A stretch of DNA of 64,000 nt from contig JBJMHZ010000028.1 in NCBI GenBank assembly GCA_045807125.1, positions 62,001-126,000 of the forward strand, given 5' to 3'. The notes under the pieces are model-generated. The model made no database searches. It had not been told where the DNA came from and saw only the letters and a program-made list of their open reading frames with translations. Below, piece after piece: positions 50,463 through 59,258 of this stretch. The first letter of the stretch is position 1; each line of letters opens with the position of its first letter. The DNA is from JBJMHZ01 sp045807125 (GTDB taxonomy: Bacteria; Actinomycetota; Actinomycetes; JAWWOL01). The translations under genes and the position numbers were made by a program.

Positions 50463-51683
50463 CTACTCGGCAGCCGCGAGCCCGGCGGCAAGCTCTGCCG
50501 CCCGCCGGGCGGCGTCGTCCATCGTGTCCAGCCGTTGCAGGCCCTCGATGCCCGACTCGTCGAGGATGCGCCGGCCCTCCTCCGCATTGTTGCCGTCGAG
50601 GCGCACGACGAGCGGCACGCTCACCCGCTCGCCTCGCGCCTGCAGGAGCCCGAACGCCTGGACGATGCCGTTCGCGACCTCGTCGCACGCGGTGATGCCG
50701 CCGAAGACGTTGACGAAGACACTCCTGACGGCCGGGTCGGCCAGCACGATCCCGAGCCCGCTCGCCATCACCTCGGCGGATGCGCCACCGCCGATGTCGA
50801 GGAAGTTGGCCGGCTTGATACCGCCGAGCGCCTCGCCTGCGTACGCCACCACGTCGAGCGTCGACATCACCAGCCCGGCGCCGTTGCCGATGATGCCGAC
50901 CTGGCCGTCGAGCCGGACGTAGTTGAGGTCCTGCTCCTTGGCCCGCTGCTCGAGCGGGTCGGTGGCCGTGGTGTCCTCGAAGCCGGCGAAGTCGGGGTGG
51001 CGGAACGACGCGTTGTCGTCGAGCGTGACCTTGCCGTCGAGCGCCATGACCTCGCCGCTGCCGGTGAGGACGAGCGGATTGACCTCGACGAGCGTCGCGT
51101 CGGCGCCCTCGAAGCAGGCCCACAGCTTGACGATGACCTCCGCCGCGGCGTCGAGCGCGCGGTCGGGGAGGTGGCCCTGCCTCGCGATCGCCCGCGCGGC
51201 GTCGACGTCGATCCCGTCCGCCGGGTCGACCGGCACGCGGGCCAGCCGGTCGGGCTTGGTGGCGGCGACCTCCTCGATGTCCATGCCGCCCTCGACCGAG
51301 CACATCGCGAGGTAGGCGCGGCCGGCGCGGTCGAGCAGGAAGGAGAAGTAGTACTCCTCGGCGATGTCGCTGGCCGGCTCGACCAGGACCTTGCAGACGG
51401 TGTGGCCCTTGATGTCCATGCCGAGGATCTGCTCGGCCTTGGCCCGCGCGTCCTCGGCGCCCTCGGCCACCTTGACGCCGCCGGCCTTGCCGCGACCACC
51501 GGTCTTCACCTGCGCCTTGACCACCACCCGGCCGTCCGGGCCGGCGATGCGCTCCGCCGCCGCGCGGGCCTCGTCAGCGGTGGTGGCGACCTGCCCGTTC
51601 GGCACCGGGACGCCGTACGACCGGAACAGCTCCTTCGCCTGGTGCTCGAAGAGATCCACGGGCTCCGTCCTCGGTTCGGTCAT
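50463..51683 (-). CDS. sucC: Succinyl-CoA synthetase beta subunit
   Basis: 406 residues; ATP-grasp subunit that binds nucleotide and succinate. VDLFEHQAKELFRSYGVPVPNG, VVVKAQVKTGGRGKAGGVKVA, SFLLDRAGRAYLAMCSVEGGMDIEEVA, TLVEVNPLVLT, ANFLDIGGGASAEVMASGLGIVLADPAVRSVFVNVFGGITACDEVANGI. Forms the ADP/GDP-forming ligase with SucD and produces or consumes succinyl-CoA, also the product of the split mutase encoded here. Divergent from the S15 peptidase gene; promoter in 51684-51818. Confidence 0.95.
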   Translation of the reverse strand: MTEPRTEPVDLFEHQAKELFRSYGVPVPNGQVATTADEARAAAERIAGPDGRVVVKAQVKTGGRGKAGGVKVAEGAEDARAKAEQILGMDIKGHTVCKVLVEPASDIAEEYYFSFLLDRAGRAYLAMCSVEGGMDIEEVAATKPDRLARVPVDPADGIDVDAARAIARQGHLPDRALDAAAEVIVKLWACFEGADATLVEVNPLVLTGSGEVMALDGKVTLDDNASFRHPDFAGFEDTTATDPLEQRAKEQDLNYVRLDGQVGIIGNGAGLVMSTLDVVAYAGEALGGIKPANFLDIGGGASAEVMASGLGIVLADPAVRSVFVNVFGGITACDEVANGIVQAFGLLQARGERVSVPLVVRLDGNNAEEGRRILDESGIEGLQRLDTMDDAARRAAELAAGLAAAE

Positions 51684-51818
51684 CGGCTCGCGCGCCTCGA
51701 AACCGCTCCGAGCGTATCGGCAGTCGCCGCCCCGCCAGGCGGCACCCCCACCACCAGACGTAACCGGCTAATCGCTCGCTCGTTCTCAGCGCGACGCCGA
51801 TCGACCGGGAGGCCAGCC

Positions 51819-53675
51819 GTGCACCGTCATCCACTGCTCGCCGCCGCCTGCACCGTCTCCCTGGCCGGGTGCGCCGCCCTCGTACCGGCCCTGCTGACGG
51901 GCGGCCCGGCGCAAGCGGCGCGCATCACGGTGTCGATGCGGACGATCCACCTCGACGTCGTCGCCGGCCCCTCGACCGACCGGCACCACTGCGACGTCGT
52001 CGCTGACCTCTACCGGCCGTCGACCGCGACCCGCGCGCACCCGGCGCCCGCGATCCTGACCACCAACGGGTTCGGCGGGTCCAAGGACGACCAGGCCGGC
52101 ATCGGGCAGTCCCTCGGCCGCCGCGGCTACGTGGTGCTCTCGTACTCGGGGCTCGGCTTCGGTGGGTCCGGCTGCAAGATCTACCTCGACCAGCCCGCGT
52201 ACGACGGGGCGGCGGGCAGCCAGCTCATCAGCTTCCTCGGCGGCACCAAGCGGGCGGTCGACGGCACGACGGTCGACTACGTCAGCCACGACGCGGTCGC
52301 GCACGACGGCAGCCGGCGGGCCGGTGACCCCCGGGTCGGGATGATCGGCGGCTCGTACGGCGGCGAGGTGCAGTTCGCGGTGGCCTCGGTCGACCCCCGC
52401 CTCGACACGATCGTCCCGCTCATCACCTGGAACGACCTCTCGTACTCCCTCGCGCCGAGCAACGCCGACCTGGCCAGCGGCGTCAGCTCGCGCACGCCCG
52501 GGACCGAGAAGCTCGACTGGACGACCCTGTTCTTCGGCGTCGGCATCGAGGACGGCGTGCAGGGCGCGCAGATCGATCCGAGCCGCGACGTCGGCTGCCC
52601 CAACTTCGACGACCGGGCGTGCGCGGCCAAGGCCCAGATGGACGCGCTCGGCTATCCCGACGCGTCGACGCTCGCGCTCGCCCGGGGCGCGTCGGTCGCC
52701 TCGTACCTGCCGCGGATCCGCATCCCCACGCTGCTCGTGCAGGGGCAGGCGGACACGCTGTTCAACCTCGACGAGGCGGTCGCGACCTACCGCGCGCTGC
52801 GCGCGCAGGGCACGCCGGTCTCGATGATCTGGCAGTCATGGGGGCACAGCCACGGCACGCCGGCCAAGGGCGAGCTCGACCTGGCCGCCCCTGGCAGCAC
52901 GTACGAGGGGCAGCGCTTCCTCGCCTGGTTCGACCACTACCTCAAGGGCTCGGGCACGCCGACCGGTCCCGGGTTCGCGTACTACCGGGCGTGGGTGCCC
53001 TTCGACGGCACCGGCCCCGACACGGTGCAGTACGGCCAGGCACCGGCCTACCCGGCCGGCACCACCGCGCGGTTGTACGCCTCCGGCAGCGCGTCGCTGG
53101 TGCCGAGCCGATCACGGGTGCAGGCCGGCTCGGCGACGTTCGCCAACGCGCCCGGCGGCGTCCCGACGTCGTACTCGGAGACGTCGGGGACGCAGGGCAG
53201 CTACGTGCCGGACGAGAGCACGCCGCCGTCGGACGCACCCGGCACGTACGTCGCGCTCTCGTCGGCGCCGCTCGCGGGCGACCTCGACGTGGCCGGCGTC
53301 CCCACGGCCGACCTGCGACTGTCGGCGCCGACGGCCGCAGCGACGCGGCTCGCCGGGCCGGCCGGGATGGTGCTGGTCTTCGTCAAGGTCTACGACATCG
53401 CACCCGACGGCTCGGTCGACCTGGTGCACCGGCTGATCGCGCCCGCGCGGGTGAGCGACCCCACGCGCCCGGTGCACGTGATGCTGCCCGGCATCGTCCA
53501 CCGGTTCGCCGCCGGGCACCGCATCTCGCTCGTCGTCGCAGCGAGCGACGCCGCGTACCGCAACTCGCCGGTCGTCACGCCGGTGACCGTCACGACGAGC
53601 GCCGCGGCGCCGAGCTCGCTGACGCTTCCGGTGGGCTCGGCAGCCCAGGCGGCCGCGGCGCTGGGCAGCTCCTGA
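51819..53675 (+). CDS. Secreted CocE/NonD-family (S15, Xaa-Pro dipeptidyl-peptidase-like) hydrolase
   Basis: 618 residues. Signal peptide (1-28, LLAAACTVSLAGCAALVPALL...QAA); the Cys in LAGC could make it a lipoprotein. Alpha/beta hydrolase: nucleophile GMIGGSYGGEVQFA (Ser near 179), Asp in VQGQADTLFNLDEA (near 311), His in SWGHSHGTPA (near 343). C-terminal jelly-roll domain about 440-610 (PLAGDLDVAGVPTADLRLSAPTAAATRLAGPAGMVLVFVKVYDIAPDGS). The family cleaves X-Pro dipeptides or esters. GTG at 51819 has GGGAGG upstream; the open frame before it is antisense to sucC. Extracellular; natural substrate unknown. Confidence 0.87.
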   Translation: MHRHPLLAAACTVSLAGCAALVPALLTGGPAQAARITVSMRTIHLDVVAGPSTDRHHCDVVADLYRPSTATRAHPAPAILTTNGFGGSKDDQAGIGQSLGRRGYVVLSYSGLGFGGSGCKIYLDQPAYDGAAGSQLISFLGGTKRAVDGTTVDYVSHDAVAHDGSRRAGDPRVGMIGGSYGGEVQFAVASVDPRLDTIVPLITWNDLSYSLAPSNADLASGVSSRTPGTEKLDWTTLFFGVGIEDGVQGAQIDPSRDVGCPNFDDRACAAKAQMDALGYPDASTLALARGASVASYLPRIRIPTLLVQGQADTLFNLDEAVATYRALRAQGTPVSMIWQSWGHSHGTPAKGELDLAAPGSTYEGQRFLAWFDHYLKGSGTPTGPGFAYYRAWVPFDGTGPDTVQYGQAPAYPAGTTARLYASGSASLVPSRSRVQAGSATFANAPGGVPTSYSETSGTQGSYVPDESTPPSDAPGTYVALSSAPLAGDLDVAGVPTADLRLSAPTAAATRLAGPAGMVLVFVKVYDIAPDGSVDLVHRLIAPARVSDPTRPVHVMLPGIVHRFAAGHRISLVVAASDAAYRNSPVVTPVTVTTSAAAPSSLTLPVGSAAQAAAALGSS

Positions 53676-53678
53676 CCC

Positions 53679-53696
53679 CGCGCTGACGGGCGCGGA
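53679..53696. terminator. Convergent hairpin between the S15 peptidase and B12-subunit genes
   Basis: CCGCGC (53679-53684), six-base loop, GCGCGG (53691-53696). It lies in the 42-bp gap between two convergent stops and could serve both transcripts. No U-tract. Confidence 0.45.
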
Positions 53697-53717
53697 CGGA
53701 CACGGCGGAGGAGGGGC

Positions 53718-54128
53718 TCAGGCGGTCGCGGCCTCGCCGACGTTCTTCGTGACCCAGTCGACGATGTGCTGGGTCGGCGTGCCCGGGGTGAAGATGGCAG
53801 CGACCCCCAGCTCGGTCAGCGCCCTGATGTCGTCGTCGGGGATGATGCCGCCGCCGAAGACGACGATGTCGCGGGCGTCGTGCTCGGCCAGCAGGTCGAG
53901 CAGCCGCTTGAAGAGCGTCATGTGGGCGCCGGACAGGATCGACAGCCCGATGCAGTCGGCGTCCTCCTGGATGGCGGTCTCGACGATCTGGTCGGGGGTC
54001 TGGTGGAGCCCGGTGTAGATGACCTCCATGCCGGCGTCGCGGAGCGCGCGGGCCACCACCTTGGCGCCCCGGTCGTGCCCGTCGAGACCGGGCTTGGCGA
54101 CGACGACGCGGATGGGACCGGCGCTCAC
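53718..54128 (-). CDS. B12-binding small subunit of a split acyl-CoA mutase
   Basis: 136 residues, a lone cobalamin-binding Rossmann domain. VVVAKPGLDGHDRGAKVVARALRDAG has the DxHxxG motif with His18 as lower cobalt ligand; LSILSGAHMTLFKRLLDLL and IVVFGGGIIPDDDIRALTELGVAAIFTPGTP complete the nucleotide-loop pocket. GTG start. The fitting partner is the large mutase subunit at 20998-22584, 31 kb away; no other mutase subunit is in the window. Together they would convert methylmalonyl-CoA to succinyl-CoA. Confidence 0.9.
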   Translation of the reverse strand: MSAGPIRVVVAKPGLDGHDRGAKVVARALRDAGMEVIYTGLHQTPDQIVETAIQEDADCIGLSILSGAHMTLFKRLLDLLAEHDARDIVVFGGGIIPDDDIRALTELGVAAIFTPGTPTQHIVDWVTKNVGEAATA

Positions 54129-54299
54129 GGCATGCCTCCCTGCGACTGTCCGGTGGCCCGGCGGGGACGTCCTGCTGCCAGCAGCGTAACGGCAGCGGCC
54201 CGGCTACAGATCCTGGGTACGGGGGTCGATCGTGAAGACGCGCATGCTCGCAGGGTTGCGAACTGCTCACGTCGAGCAAATCCTGGAAGGACGCGCCTC

Positions 54300-55268
54300 A
54301 TGAGCGCGGCGTCGAAGGGCGAGGTGGTGAGGGTACCGGTAGCCCGAGCCGAGCGGCTGGCGCGCAGCGCCGGCCGCGGCGTCCGCACGGTCTGCTCGCC
54401 GACCGGCATCGCCGGCGCCACCCGCGAGCTGATCTGGCTGACCGCGCACGCGCTGGCCTACCCGTTCGGGGTGGCTCCGGAGCCCGGCTGCCCGCAGTCC
54501 GCCCGGCACTCCCTCGACGCCTTGCCACCGCTGCAGCGCGCCCTGATCATCAGCGACGTCGAGGCCGCGGGCACACCGATCCTGCTGGTGCACGGCTTCG
54601 TCGACAACCGGTCCGTCTTCGCGCTGCTGCGCCGGCAGCTGCGCCGGCGGGGGTTCGGCCGGATCGGCGCGCTCAACTACAGCGTCTTCACCGCTGACGT
54701 CCGGACCGCGGCGCAGCAGCTCGCCGATGCGGTGGAGCGGCTGGTCGACGAGACCGGCTTCGAGCGCGTCCACCTGGTCGGGCACAGCCTCGGCGGCCTC
54801 GTCGCGCGCTACTACGTCCAGCGGATGGGCGGTGACGAGCGGGTGCACACGCTCGTCACCCTCGGCACCCCGCACGGGGGCACCCGCTCGGCCCACCTGC
54901 TGCCCCACCGGCTCTGCCGCCAGCTGCGCCCCGGCAGCGACCTGCTCGCCGAGCTCGCCGAGCCCGCACCGGGGTGCCGCACCCGCTTCCTCGCGCTGTG
55001 GAGCGATCTCGACCAGCTGATCGTGCCCAGGTCAGCTGCCCAGGTGCTGCATCCTGACCTGCGCGCCACCAACGTCCTCGTCCGTGGCATCGGCCACATG
55101 TCGCTGCCGATCCACCCGCAGATCGTCCACCACATCTGCACGGCGCTCACCCACCTCGACCAGGACGGCAGCACGCTGGCTGCCGGAGCCACCTCGATCG
55201 ACGCCGCGGCCGGGCGCGGGTGGACGGGCGGCCCTCGACAGCGGGCCGCGCAGTCGCAGTCGGTGTAG
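54300..55268 (+). CDS. Alpha/beta-hydrolase lipase (LipA/EstA-like)
   Basis: 322 residues. Oxyanion block GTPILLVHGFVDNRSVFALLRRQLRRRGF, nucleophile HLVGHSLGGLVARYYVQRMGG, LVTLGTPHGGTRSAHLLP (triacylglycerol lipase-like), a candidate catalytic Asp in LALWSDLDQLIVP, and His in VRGIGHMSLPIHP. No obvious N-terminal signal peptide, so it may be cytoplasmic or use an unusual export route. ATG at 54300 follows GGAAGG. Divergent from the B12-subunit gene and convergent with azlCD. Confidence 0.85.
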   Translation: MSAASKGEVVRVPVARAERLARSAGRGVRTVCSPTGIAGATRELIWLTAHALAYPFGVAPEPGCPQSARHSLDALPPLQRALIISDVEAAGTPILLVHGFVDNRSVFALLRRQLRRRGFGRIGALNYSVFTADVRTAAQQLADAVERLVDETGFERVHLVGHSLGGLVARYYVQRMGGDERVHTLVTLGTPHGGTRSAHLLPHRLCRQLRPGSDLLAELAEPAPGCRTRFLALWSDLDQLIVPRSAAQVLHPDLRATNVLVRGIGHMSLPIHPQIVHHICTALTHLDQDGSTLAAGATSIDAAAGRGWTGGPRQRAAQSQSV

Positions 55269-55293
55269 CGGGCGCCGCAGCAGGAGCGGACGG

Positions 55294-55605
55294 TCAGGCG
55301 AGCGCGCGCACCAGCGCGGTCGACGCGGCCGCCACGACGATCACCACGACCATCGGAAGGCGCAGGAGCACGGCGAGCGCCGCGGCGGCCAGCCCCACGC
55401 CGCGGGCGTCGAGGGTCAGACCCCGCGCGCCGTCGGTGAGCGCGTCGTTCACCACGAGGGCGCTCAGCACCGCTGCGGGCAGGAGCTGGAGGACGGCCGC
55501 CAGCCGCGGGGGCAGCGTGCGCCCCACGAGCACGGTCGGCGACCCCGCCTTGATGACGACGGTGCCGACCGCCAGGCCGGCGACGGTGACCCAGGCGGCG
55601 CTCAT
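55294..55605 (-). CDS. azlD: AzlD-family branched-chain amino acid exporter, small subunit
   Basis: 103 residues with four hydrophobic stretches (WVTVAGLAVGTVVIKAGS; LPAAVLSALVVNDAL; GLAAAALAVLLRLPMVVVIVVAAASTALV). Together with AzlC it forms an exporter of branched-chain or related amino acids (BrnFE/YgaZH type). ATG overlaps the azlC stop (ATGA), the usual pairing. Confidence 0.88.
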   Translation of the reverse strand: MSAAWVTVAGLAVGTVVIKAGSPTVLVGRTLPPRLAAVLQLLPAAVLSALVVNDALTDGARGLTLDARGVGLAAAALAVLLRLPMVVVIVVAAASTALVRALA

Positions 55606-56468
55606 GCGCCGTCCTCGGCTGCCGCGCCCTGCGGTTCGCTCGCCGGCGCCGGTGCCATGAGGCCCAGCAGGGCTGCGGCGGACGCGAGGGTGACGGCGAG
55701 GCCAGGCGGGACGAGAGGCGTCAGCGCGAGGGTCAGGCCGGCCGCGAGGAGCGCCACCACCGCGCTGCGCGGCTTGCGGAGGTCGTCGGCGAGCAGGACG
55801 AGGAAGAACGCCGGGAACACGGCGTCGAGCCCCAGCGTGCTGGGGTCGCCGAGGAACTGCCCGCCGAGCGCGCCGAGCAGGGTGCCTCCCCACCACCCGA
55901 TGGCCTGCGGGATCGCGGCGCCGAGGAGGGTGGGCCAGTCGAAGCTGCCGTCCTCCTCCCTGGCGAGCGCCCACGAGGCGTCGACCACCACCTGGCCCTC
56001 GACCGCCCGCCGCCACCGCCGACCGGGAAGCGACGGGCCGACGGCGATCCCCATCGGGATGAACCGCAGGTTCATCAGCAGTCCGGCCATCACCGCCGCG
56101 CCGGCGATGCCACCGGCACCGAGCGTGCTCACCGCTGCGAGCTGCGCCGAGCCGGCGAACACGACGACGGACATCACGACGGCAGGGAGGGTGCCGATGA
56201 CCGGCCTGGCCAGCACCCCGAAGCTGACGCCCACGGCGAACGTTGCGACCCCGGCGGCGGCACCGTGGCGGATGCCCTGCACCACGGCGCCCCGCCGGTC
56301 CCCTCGACCGGACGGCGCCGGCGAGCGGCGCGATGCCGGCGACCGGCTCGGCGACGTCCCGATGGCGAGCCTCCTCCGCACGATGCGCGGGCGCCGGCCC
56401 CGGTCCAGCACCACGTCGCCGGCCCGGCCGGCCGCAGGCGGCCGACCGGCTTCACCGGCACTAGCCAT
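55602..56468 (-). CDS. azlC: AzlC-family branched-chain amino acid exporter, large subunit
   Basis: 288 residues as drawn. Core GAAAGVATFAVGVSFGVLARPVIGTLPAVVMSVVVFAGSAQLAAVSTLGAGG and LLMNLRFIPMGIAVGPSLPGRRWRRAVEGQVVVDASWALA are AzlC hallmarks. The first about 60 residues are Arg/Pro-rich and atypical; GTG at 56285 would give a family-length 227-residue protein and may be the true start. As drawn, the start overlaps serA's end by eight bases. Confidence 0.85.
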   Translation of the reverse strand: MASAGEAGRPPAAGRAGDVVLDRGRRPRIVRRRLAIGTSPSRSPASRRSPAPSGRGDRRGAVVQGIRHGAAAGVATFAVGVSFGVLARPVIGTLPAVVMSVVVFAGSAQLAAVSTLGAGGIAGAAVMAGLLMNLRFIPMGIAVGPSLPGRRWRRAVEGQVVVDASWALAREEDGSFDWPTLLGAAIPQAIGWWGGTLLGALGGQFLGDPSTLGLDAVFPAFFLVLLADDLRKPRSAVVALLAAGLTLALTPLVPPGLAVTLASAAALLGLMAPAPASEPQGAAAEDGA

Positions 56469-57540
56469 TGAGCCTAACGTCCGCGCGCGCGGCGTCGGGC
56501 CGGCCGGGGAGCAGCCGGGTGGAGGACCTCACGTACCAGCTGTCCGCCCCCCCGTCCGTGGGCTCGGGCTCCGGCTGGGGCTCCGGCTCGTCCACCGGCT
56601 GGTTCACCGCGTCGGGAACGGTCTCGCCGTGCAGGGCGAGCAGCACCGAGCGCGCGACGTCCTTGCCGGCCTTGTCCTGAGCCTCGCTCGTGCTGGCGCC
56701 GAGGTGCGGGGTGGCCACCACGTTGTCAAGCTCGAACAGCGGCGAGTCGGTGCACGGCTCGACGTCGTAGACGTCGAGGCCGGCGCCACCGACCCGGCCG
56801 TCGGCGATGGCTTGGGCGAGCGCGTCCTCGTCGATCAGTCCCCCTCGCGCCGCGTTGACGATGATGACGCCGGGCTTTGTCAGCTCGAGCTCGCGCTCGG
56901 CGATGAGGCCCCTCGTCTCGGGCGTCCTCGGCAGGTGGATCGAGATGAAGTCCGCCTCCGCCAGCAGCTCGTCGAGCGTCACGAGCCGCGCTCCCAGCTC
57001 GGCGGCGCGCTCCTGCGTGACGTACGGGTCGTACGCCACGATCGTCGTCCCGAACGCGCGCATCCGCTCGGCGAACAGCGCGCCGACCTTGCCCAGCCCG
57101 ACCACGCCGACGACCTTGCCGGCCACTTCGACACCGGTCAGCTGCGAGCGCTTCCACTCGCCCTGCCTCATGCTCTCGGTGGCGGACGGGATCCGCCGGG
57201 CGGTGGCCAGCAGCAGCGCGACGGCGTGCTCGGCGGCGCTGACGATGTTCGACGTCGGGGCGTTGATCACCATGACGCCGCGGCTGGTGGCCTCGGCCAC
57301 GTCGACGTTGTCCAGCCCGACACCGGCGCGCGCGACGACCTTCAGCCGCTCGCCGGCGTCGAGCGCCTGGGCGTCGATGAGCGTGGCACTTCGTACGATG
57401 ACCGCGTCGGCGTCGGCGAGCGCAGACAGGAGCCGTGACCGGTCCGTGCCGTCGACGTGGCGCAGCTCGCAGCTGGCCGACAGCACGTCAATGGCCGATG
57501 GGGCGAGCTCTTCTGAGATGAGAACGACCGGCTTCGACAC
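56461..57540 (-). CDS. serA: D-3-phosphoglycerate dehydrogenase-like protein, short form lacking the ACT domain
   Basis: 359 residues; D-2-hydroxyacid dehydrogenase. ARAGVGLDNVDVAEATSRGVMVINAPTSNIVSAAEHAVAL, NAD fold VVGVVGLGKVGALFAERM, catalytic Arg in NAARGGLIDEDAL, and catalytic His in VATPHLGASTSEAQDKAG are SerA-like. Usual actinobacterial SerA has about 530 residues with ASB and ACT domains; here these are replaced by a Pro/Glu tail (DEPEPQPEPEPTDGG), so serine feedback is probably absent. GTG at 57540 gives the family start. The next gene upstream (dapF-like) ends 119 bp away. It could be the housekeeping enzyme or a pathway-specific copy. Confidence 0.85.
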   Translation of the reverse strand: MSKPVVLISEELAPSAIDVLSASCELRHVDGTDRSRLLSALADADAVIVRSATLIDAQALDAGERLKVVARAGVGLDNVDVAEATSRGVMVINAPTSNIVSAAEHAVALLLATARRIPSATESMRQGEWKRSQLTGVEVAGKVVGVVGLGKVGALFAERMRAFGTTIVAYDPYVTQERAAELGARLVTLDELLAEADFISIHLPRTPETRGLIAERELELTKPGVIIVNAARGGLIDEDALAQAIADGRVGGAGLDVYDVEPCTDSPLFELDNVVATPHLGASTSEAQDKAGKDVARSVLLALHGETVPDAVNQPVDEPEPQPEPEPTDGGADSWYVRSSTRLLPGRPDAARADVRLNG

Positions 57541-57659
57541 TACGGCGTCCTTCCTGTTGTCGTCGTGGATGGGCGCGGCCCCCCCGAATGCCGATTGCCG
57601 GCTCGGATGCACCGCGGATGCGAGCCCTCGACGGGCGTCGCGGGCGCGTGCCGGACCCG

Positions 57660-58526
57660 TCAGGTCGCGGTTTCCGGCAGCTCCCATGAGTCGCGCCACG
57701 GGATCGTGCCGGTGAAGACCGGCTCGACCGGGCCCGACACGGTCACGGGCTCGCCCGGCAGGTGACGGCCGTCCAGGCGGACCAGCAATGGAGCGTAGGA
57801 GCGGTTGTGGACGCGTACTTTCTCGGAGTCCTGCAGGCCGGCGTGCCGGGCCACGACAGCGGCCGCCACCGCGCCGCTGCTGCAGGAGAGGGTCTCGGCC
57901 TCGTTGCCGCGCTCGTACGTGCGCGCGCGCAGGCCGTCCGGCGTCACCTGCGCGAAGGTCACGCTGGTGCCCCCTGGAGCGAAGCGCGGGTGGTAGCGCA
58001 CCAGGCGGCCGACCTCGGGCACGTCGACGGCGTCGACGGCGTCGACGAACGTCACGGCGTACTCCGTGCCGGTGTCCACCGAGTAGAAGTCGAACCCGTC
58101 GATCTCGATCGGGTCGCCGACCGCATGCGGTTGCGGTGACGTCATCTCGATGAGGCCGCCGTCGGACCGCGCCTGCAAGGAGTGGTCACGGTCCCGCCCG
58201 GCGAAGGTCATCGTGAGCGGCGCGGCGAGGCCGTGCGTGAGCGCGTAGTACGCCCCGCAGCGCGCACCGTTCCCGCACATCTTGGCGATGGAGCCGTCCG
58301 GGTTGGCGACGACCAGGTTGACGCTGTCCGCACCCGTGCGCCGCATCATCAGCACCCCGTCGGCTCCGATCCCGACGTCCCGGCGGCACGCCCAGCGGCT
58401 GAACTCGCTGATGGGGGGGACGGCCGGCGACCGGTCCTCGTCCACCAGCACGAAGTCGTTGCCGGCGGCCACCAGCTTGGTGAAGGCGACGGAGCGTCCC
58501 TTCCCGCCGGCGCCATCACTCGGCAT
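57660..58526 (-). CDS. dapF: Diaminopimelate epimerase-like protein
   Basis: 288 residues of the PLP-independent two-Cys epimerase fold. FTKLVAAGNDFVLVDED, VANPDGSIAKMCGNGARCGAYYA (first catalytic Cys), ERGNEAETLSCSSGAVAAAVVA (second catalytic Cys; usual DapF has ACGTG). Length and both Cys support amino-acid epimerase activity. Its place between sulfotransferase and NRPS-like genes and the SCSSG variation suggest a pathway-specific epimerase instead of the housekeeping DapF. Start overlaps the sulfotransferase end by 11 bases; a GTG further in (VAFTKL) is an alternative. Confidence 0.8.
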   Translation of the reverse strand: MPSDGAGGKGRSVAFTKLVAAGNDFVLVDEDRSPAVPPISEFSRWACRRDVGIGADGVLMMRRTGADSVNLVVANPDGSIAKMCGNGARCGAYYALTHGLAAPLTMTFAGRDRDHSLQARSDGGLIEMTSPQPHAVGDPIEIDGFDFYSVDTGTEYAVTFVDAVDAVDVPEVGRLVRYHPRFAPGGTSVTFAQVTPDGLRARTYERGNEAETLSCSSGAVAAAVVARHAGLQDSEKVRVHNRSYAPLLVRLDGRHLPGEPVTVSGPVEPVFTGTIPWRDSWELPETAT

Positions 58527-59235
58527 GGCTGGTGATCCTCTCGTAGAAGGGGAGGTGGTAGTCGTAGAACGACCGCAGCAGCTCGTTGTTGTCGACCGTC
58601 GCCTCGTACTCGGTGCGCGGCTGGGAGAAACCGGTGCTGTCGATGGCGCCGAGGTGCCACTTGCGATGCCGCTGCCACTCGGGCCGGTCCTGTGGCTTCC
58701 ACTCGAGCGACTCGGCCATGAACGGCAGGCCGACGTAGTCGCAGAACGACCGCACGACGGGCTCCGGATCGCTCGTCAGCCGCTCGGTACGGATGACGAG
58801 CGGCTTGCGGCCGCTCGCCGACCACAGCGCATCGAACAGGTCCCATTGCCGCTCGAAGCCGATCTCCGGGCTGGTCACCGTCGGCTTCACGGCGTAGTGG
58901 GAGGCGATGGTCGGGCGGGGCTCGCGCACGATGAACGCGTGCGTGAACGAAGCCACCTCTTCCGGGTGCTCGTACAGGTAGGGGTAGCGGTAGTCGAGCA
59001 CCTCCTTGACGAACACCGGCCGCTCGCGCGCCAGCAACAGGAGGTGGTCGCGCAGCTCCTCGTCGCTCTCCAGCACGGCCTCGCCGCCGTCCGGACCGGG
59101 GAGCCTGACCTCCCCGGTCTCGGTCAGCGCCAGCCACGGCTCGTGGACGTAGGTCACGTCGCCACGTTCGATCATCATCCGTGAGAAGGCAGTGGAGGCC
59201 GATCGTGAGTGCGCCCACATCGCGATGACAGTCAT
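58516..59235 (-). CDS. PAPS-dependent sulfotransferase family protein
   Basis: 239 residues. 5'-phosphosulfate loop IAMWAHSRSASTAFSRMMIERG (SRSASTAF in place of the usual PRSGT) and 3'-phosphate motif FIVREPRPTIASHYAVKPTV. The EVLDYRYPYLYEHPEE block lies between. Family members move sulfate from PAPS to alcohol or amine acceptors. ATG at 59235 has GGAGGGAG upstream, preferred over an in-frame ATG at 59271. Lies 23 bp after the aldo/keto reductase and overlaps the dapF-like gene. Likely sulfates the product of the NRPS-like enzyme, by inference. Confidence 0.75.
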   Translation of the reverse strand: MTVIAMWAHSRSASTAFSRMMIERGDVTYVHEPWLALTETGEVRLPGPDGGEAVLESDEELRDHLLLLARERPVFVKEVLDYRYPYLYEHPEEVASFTHAFIVREPRPTIASHYAVKPTVTSPEIGFERQWDLFDALWSASGRKPLVIRTERLTSDPEPVVRSFCDYVGLPFMAESLEWKPQDRPEWQRHRKWHLGAIDSTGFSQPRTEYEATVDNNELLRSFYDYHLPFYERITSHAE

Positions 59236-59258
59236 GTCAGCATCTCCCTCCGTGCCGC

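Noticed and set aside
50448..51818. In-frame N-terminal extension of the S15 peptidase
   Set aside because: The stretch is antisense to sucC; the GTG at 51819 has a ribosome-binding site and is followed at once by a signal peptide.
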